A DNA stretch of 15,092 nt from Alphaproteobacteria bacterium (GTDB taxonomy: Bacteria > Pseudomonadota > Alphaproteobacteria > Micropepsales > Micropepsaceae), in the NCBI GenBank assembly GCA_026400305.1, contig JAPLPI010000305.1, forward strand, positions 1 to 15,092. Reading direction: 5' to 3'. Positions 14,456 to 15,092 of the stretch are shown in pieces; the stretch's first letter is position 1; the number at the start of each line of letters is the position of its first letter. The notes under the pieces are model-generated. The model was given only the letters and a program-made list of their open reading frames with translations, was not told the origin of the DNA and ran no database searches. Both the position numbers and the translations under genes were made by a program.

Positions 14456-14926
14456 TTGAAGAGCGAGGCTCTCTTTCGCGAACACGGCAAGCAGGTGGCG
14501 GCCCTGTGCTGGCGCGCGCGGCCCGTCCTGGAAGTCCTGCTGATCACGTCCCTCAATTCCAAGCGCTGGATCCTGCCCAAGGGCTGGCCCGAGCCCAACC
14601 TGACCGCGGCCCAAAGCGCCGCCCGCGAAGCCTTTGAGGAAGCCGGCGTTACCGGCAAGATCAGCGACAAGCCGATCGGCACCTACCACTATCTGAAGGA
14701 AAAGAAGGACGGCAGCGGCCTGCCCTGCAGCGTGGACGTCTTCGCGCTGGCCGTCACCAAACAGTTGCATGACTGGCCCGAGAAAGGCGCCCGCACCCTA
14801 GCCTGGGTGCCGCTGGACCAGGCGATCGCCCAGATCGGCGAACTGGGCCTGCGCCCCGTGCTGAAGGATTTCCGCAAGAGCTATGCGCCACTAAGGCATG
14901 TTGCGGCAGCCCGGCAGCGCGCCTAA
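14456..14926 (+). CDS. NUDIX hydrolase (diphosphoinositol polyphosphate phosphohydrolase-like)
   Basis: Predicted cytoplasmic hydrolase of a nucleoside diphosphate-X type substrate, 156 residues. The WILPKGWP lead-in and NUDIX box GWPEPNLTAAQSAA-REAFEEAG (about 42-65) are clear; the key REAFEEAG metal-binding part is intact, while the box position usually Glu (seventh) is Leu. WKGPE-like C-terminal part: TLAWVPLDQAIAQI. There is no ATG in this frame. TTG at 14456 is the best start, although its ribosome-binding site is poor (GGACGG adjoins it). An ATG at 14428 in the next frame reads into the same region, so a one-base shift near 14455 is an alternative explanation. The stop codon overlaps that of the convergent MlrC gene. 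Confidence 0.85.
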   Translation: MKSEALFREHGKQVAALCWRARPVLEVLLITSLNSKRWILPKGWPEPNLTAAQSAAREAFEEAGVTGKISDKPIGTYHYLKEKKDGSGLPCSVDVFALAVTKQLHDWPEKGARTLAWVPLDQAIAQIGELGLRPVLKDFRKSYAPLRHVAAARQRA

Positions 14927-15092
14927 TCGTTCACCAGATCCAGGGGATAGAAGGGCCGCGTCACCTTGGTGAAGGGGATGCGCCGCATGTTCACGCATGT
15001 CGGCCCCGGAGTATCGGCCAGGAAGATACGCGCCGCGATGGGCGTATAGGAACAGCGAAAATGCGCCGGCGAGCGCACGAAGACCAGCGCCG
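14923..15092 (-). CDS. MlrC-family protein, C-terminus only
   Basis: The last 56 codons of a minus-strand gene that continues past the right edge. The text ALVFVRSPAHFRCSYTPI, then IFLADTPGPTCVNMRRIPF and RPFYPLD, fits the C-terminal domain of MlrC (PF07171), where a 'K/R-S-x-x-H-F-R-x-x-(F/Y)-x-P-I-A' block and a '(A/T)PGP(T)' block close the protein. MlrC was first described as a metallopeptidase-like enzyme of microcystin breakdown; most family members have unknown substrates. Its TAG (14923-14925) shares two bases with the TAA of the NUDIX gene on the other strand. Family call is good, function unknown. Confidence 0.8.
   Translation of the reverse strand, partial: ALVFVRSPAHFRCSYTPIAARIFLADTPGPTCVNMRRIPFTKVTRPFYPLDLVND

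Noticed and set aside
1..15092. CRISPR array, tRNA, rRNA, insertion sequence, prophage or attachment site
   Set aside because: I looked for regular spaced repeats, tRNA-like cloverleafs, transposase or integrase motifs and terminal repeats and found none.

Overview
The window is GC-rich chromosomal DNA, most likely from an alphaproteobacterium. This placement is an inference. It rests on the strong G/C bias at third codon positions, a 'CTTCGACAAGCT'-type REP element, a TTGACG/GC-rich type promoter, and protein repertoire: Tat-exported sugar-acid enzymes, MlaC, MlrC and a DUF47-Pit pair. I cannot name a genus. I see no rRNA, tRNA, CRISPR array or insertion sequence.

Positions 1-6374 look like a sugar-acid (galactonate-type) catabolic locus in four transcription units. 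On the minus strand lie an exported amidohydrolase and an ACS-family MFS anion transporter cut by the left edge. On the plus strand lie a Tat-exported beta-propeller and a Tat-exported enolase-superfamily dehydratase. On the minus strand again, converging on the dehydratase across a paired REP element, lie 2-dehydro-3-deoxygalactonokinase (dgoK) and 2-dehydro-3-deoxy-6-phosphogalactonate aldolase (dgoA), which overlap by ATGA. The logical reading is lactone or aldonate processing outside the cytoplasm, uptake of the acid or keto-deoxy acid by the MFS carrier, then phosphorylation and cleavage to pyruvate and glyceraldehyde 3-phosphate inside. The 412-base divergent gap at 2243-2654 holds a complete-looking orphan minus-strand RNA unit: promoter, several hairpins and an intrinsic terminator.

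Positions 6613-10381 are minus-strand envelope genes: a secreted M3 (Dcp-type) oligopeptidase, a lytic transglycosylase that is frameshifted in this sequence, and an MlaC-type lipid-binding protein followed by a strong hairpin.

Positions 10465-14926 are plus-strand: a YhbW-like luciferase-family flavin monooxygenase, a secreted two-cupin protein, a DUF47 (PhoU-like) protein translationally coupled to a Pit phosphate permease, and a NUDIX hydrolase with no in-frame ATG. At the right edge the C-terminus of a minus-strand MlrC-family protein shares stop-codon bases with the NUDIX gene.

The main points for follow-up are the split-compartment sugar-acid pathway, the dehydratase that appears to lack the Asp of the usual His-Asp dyad, and the unassigned RNA unit at about 2346-2546.
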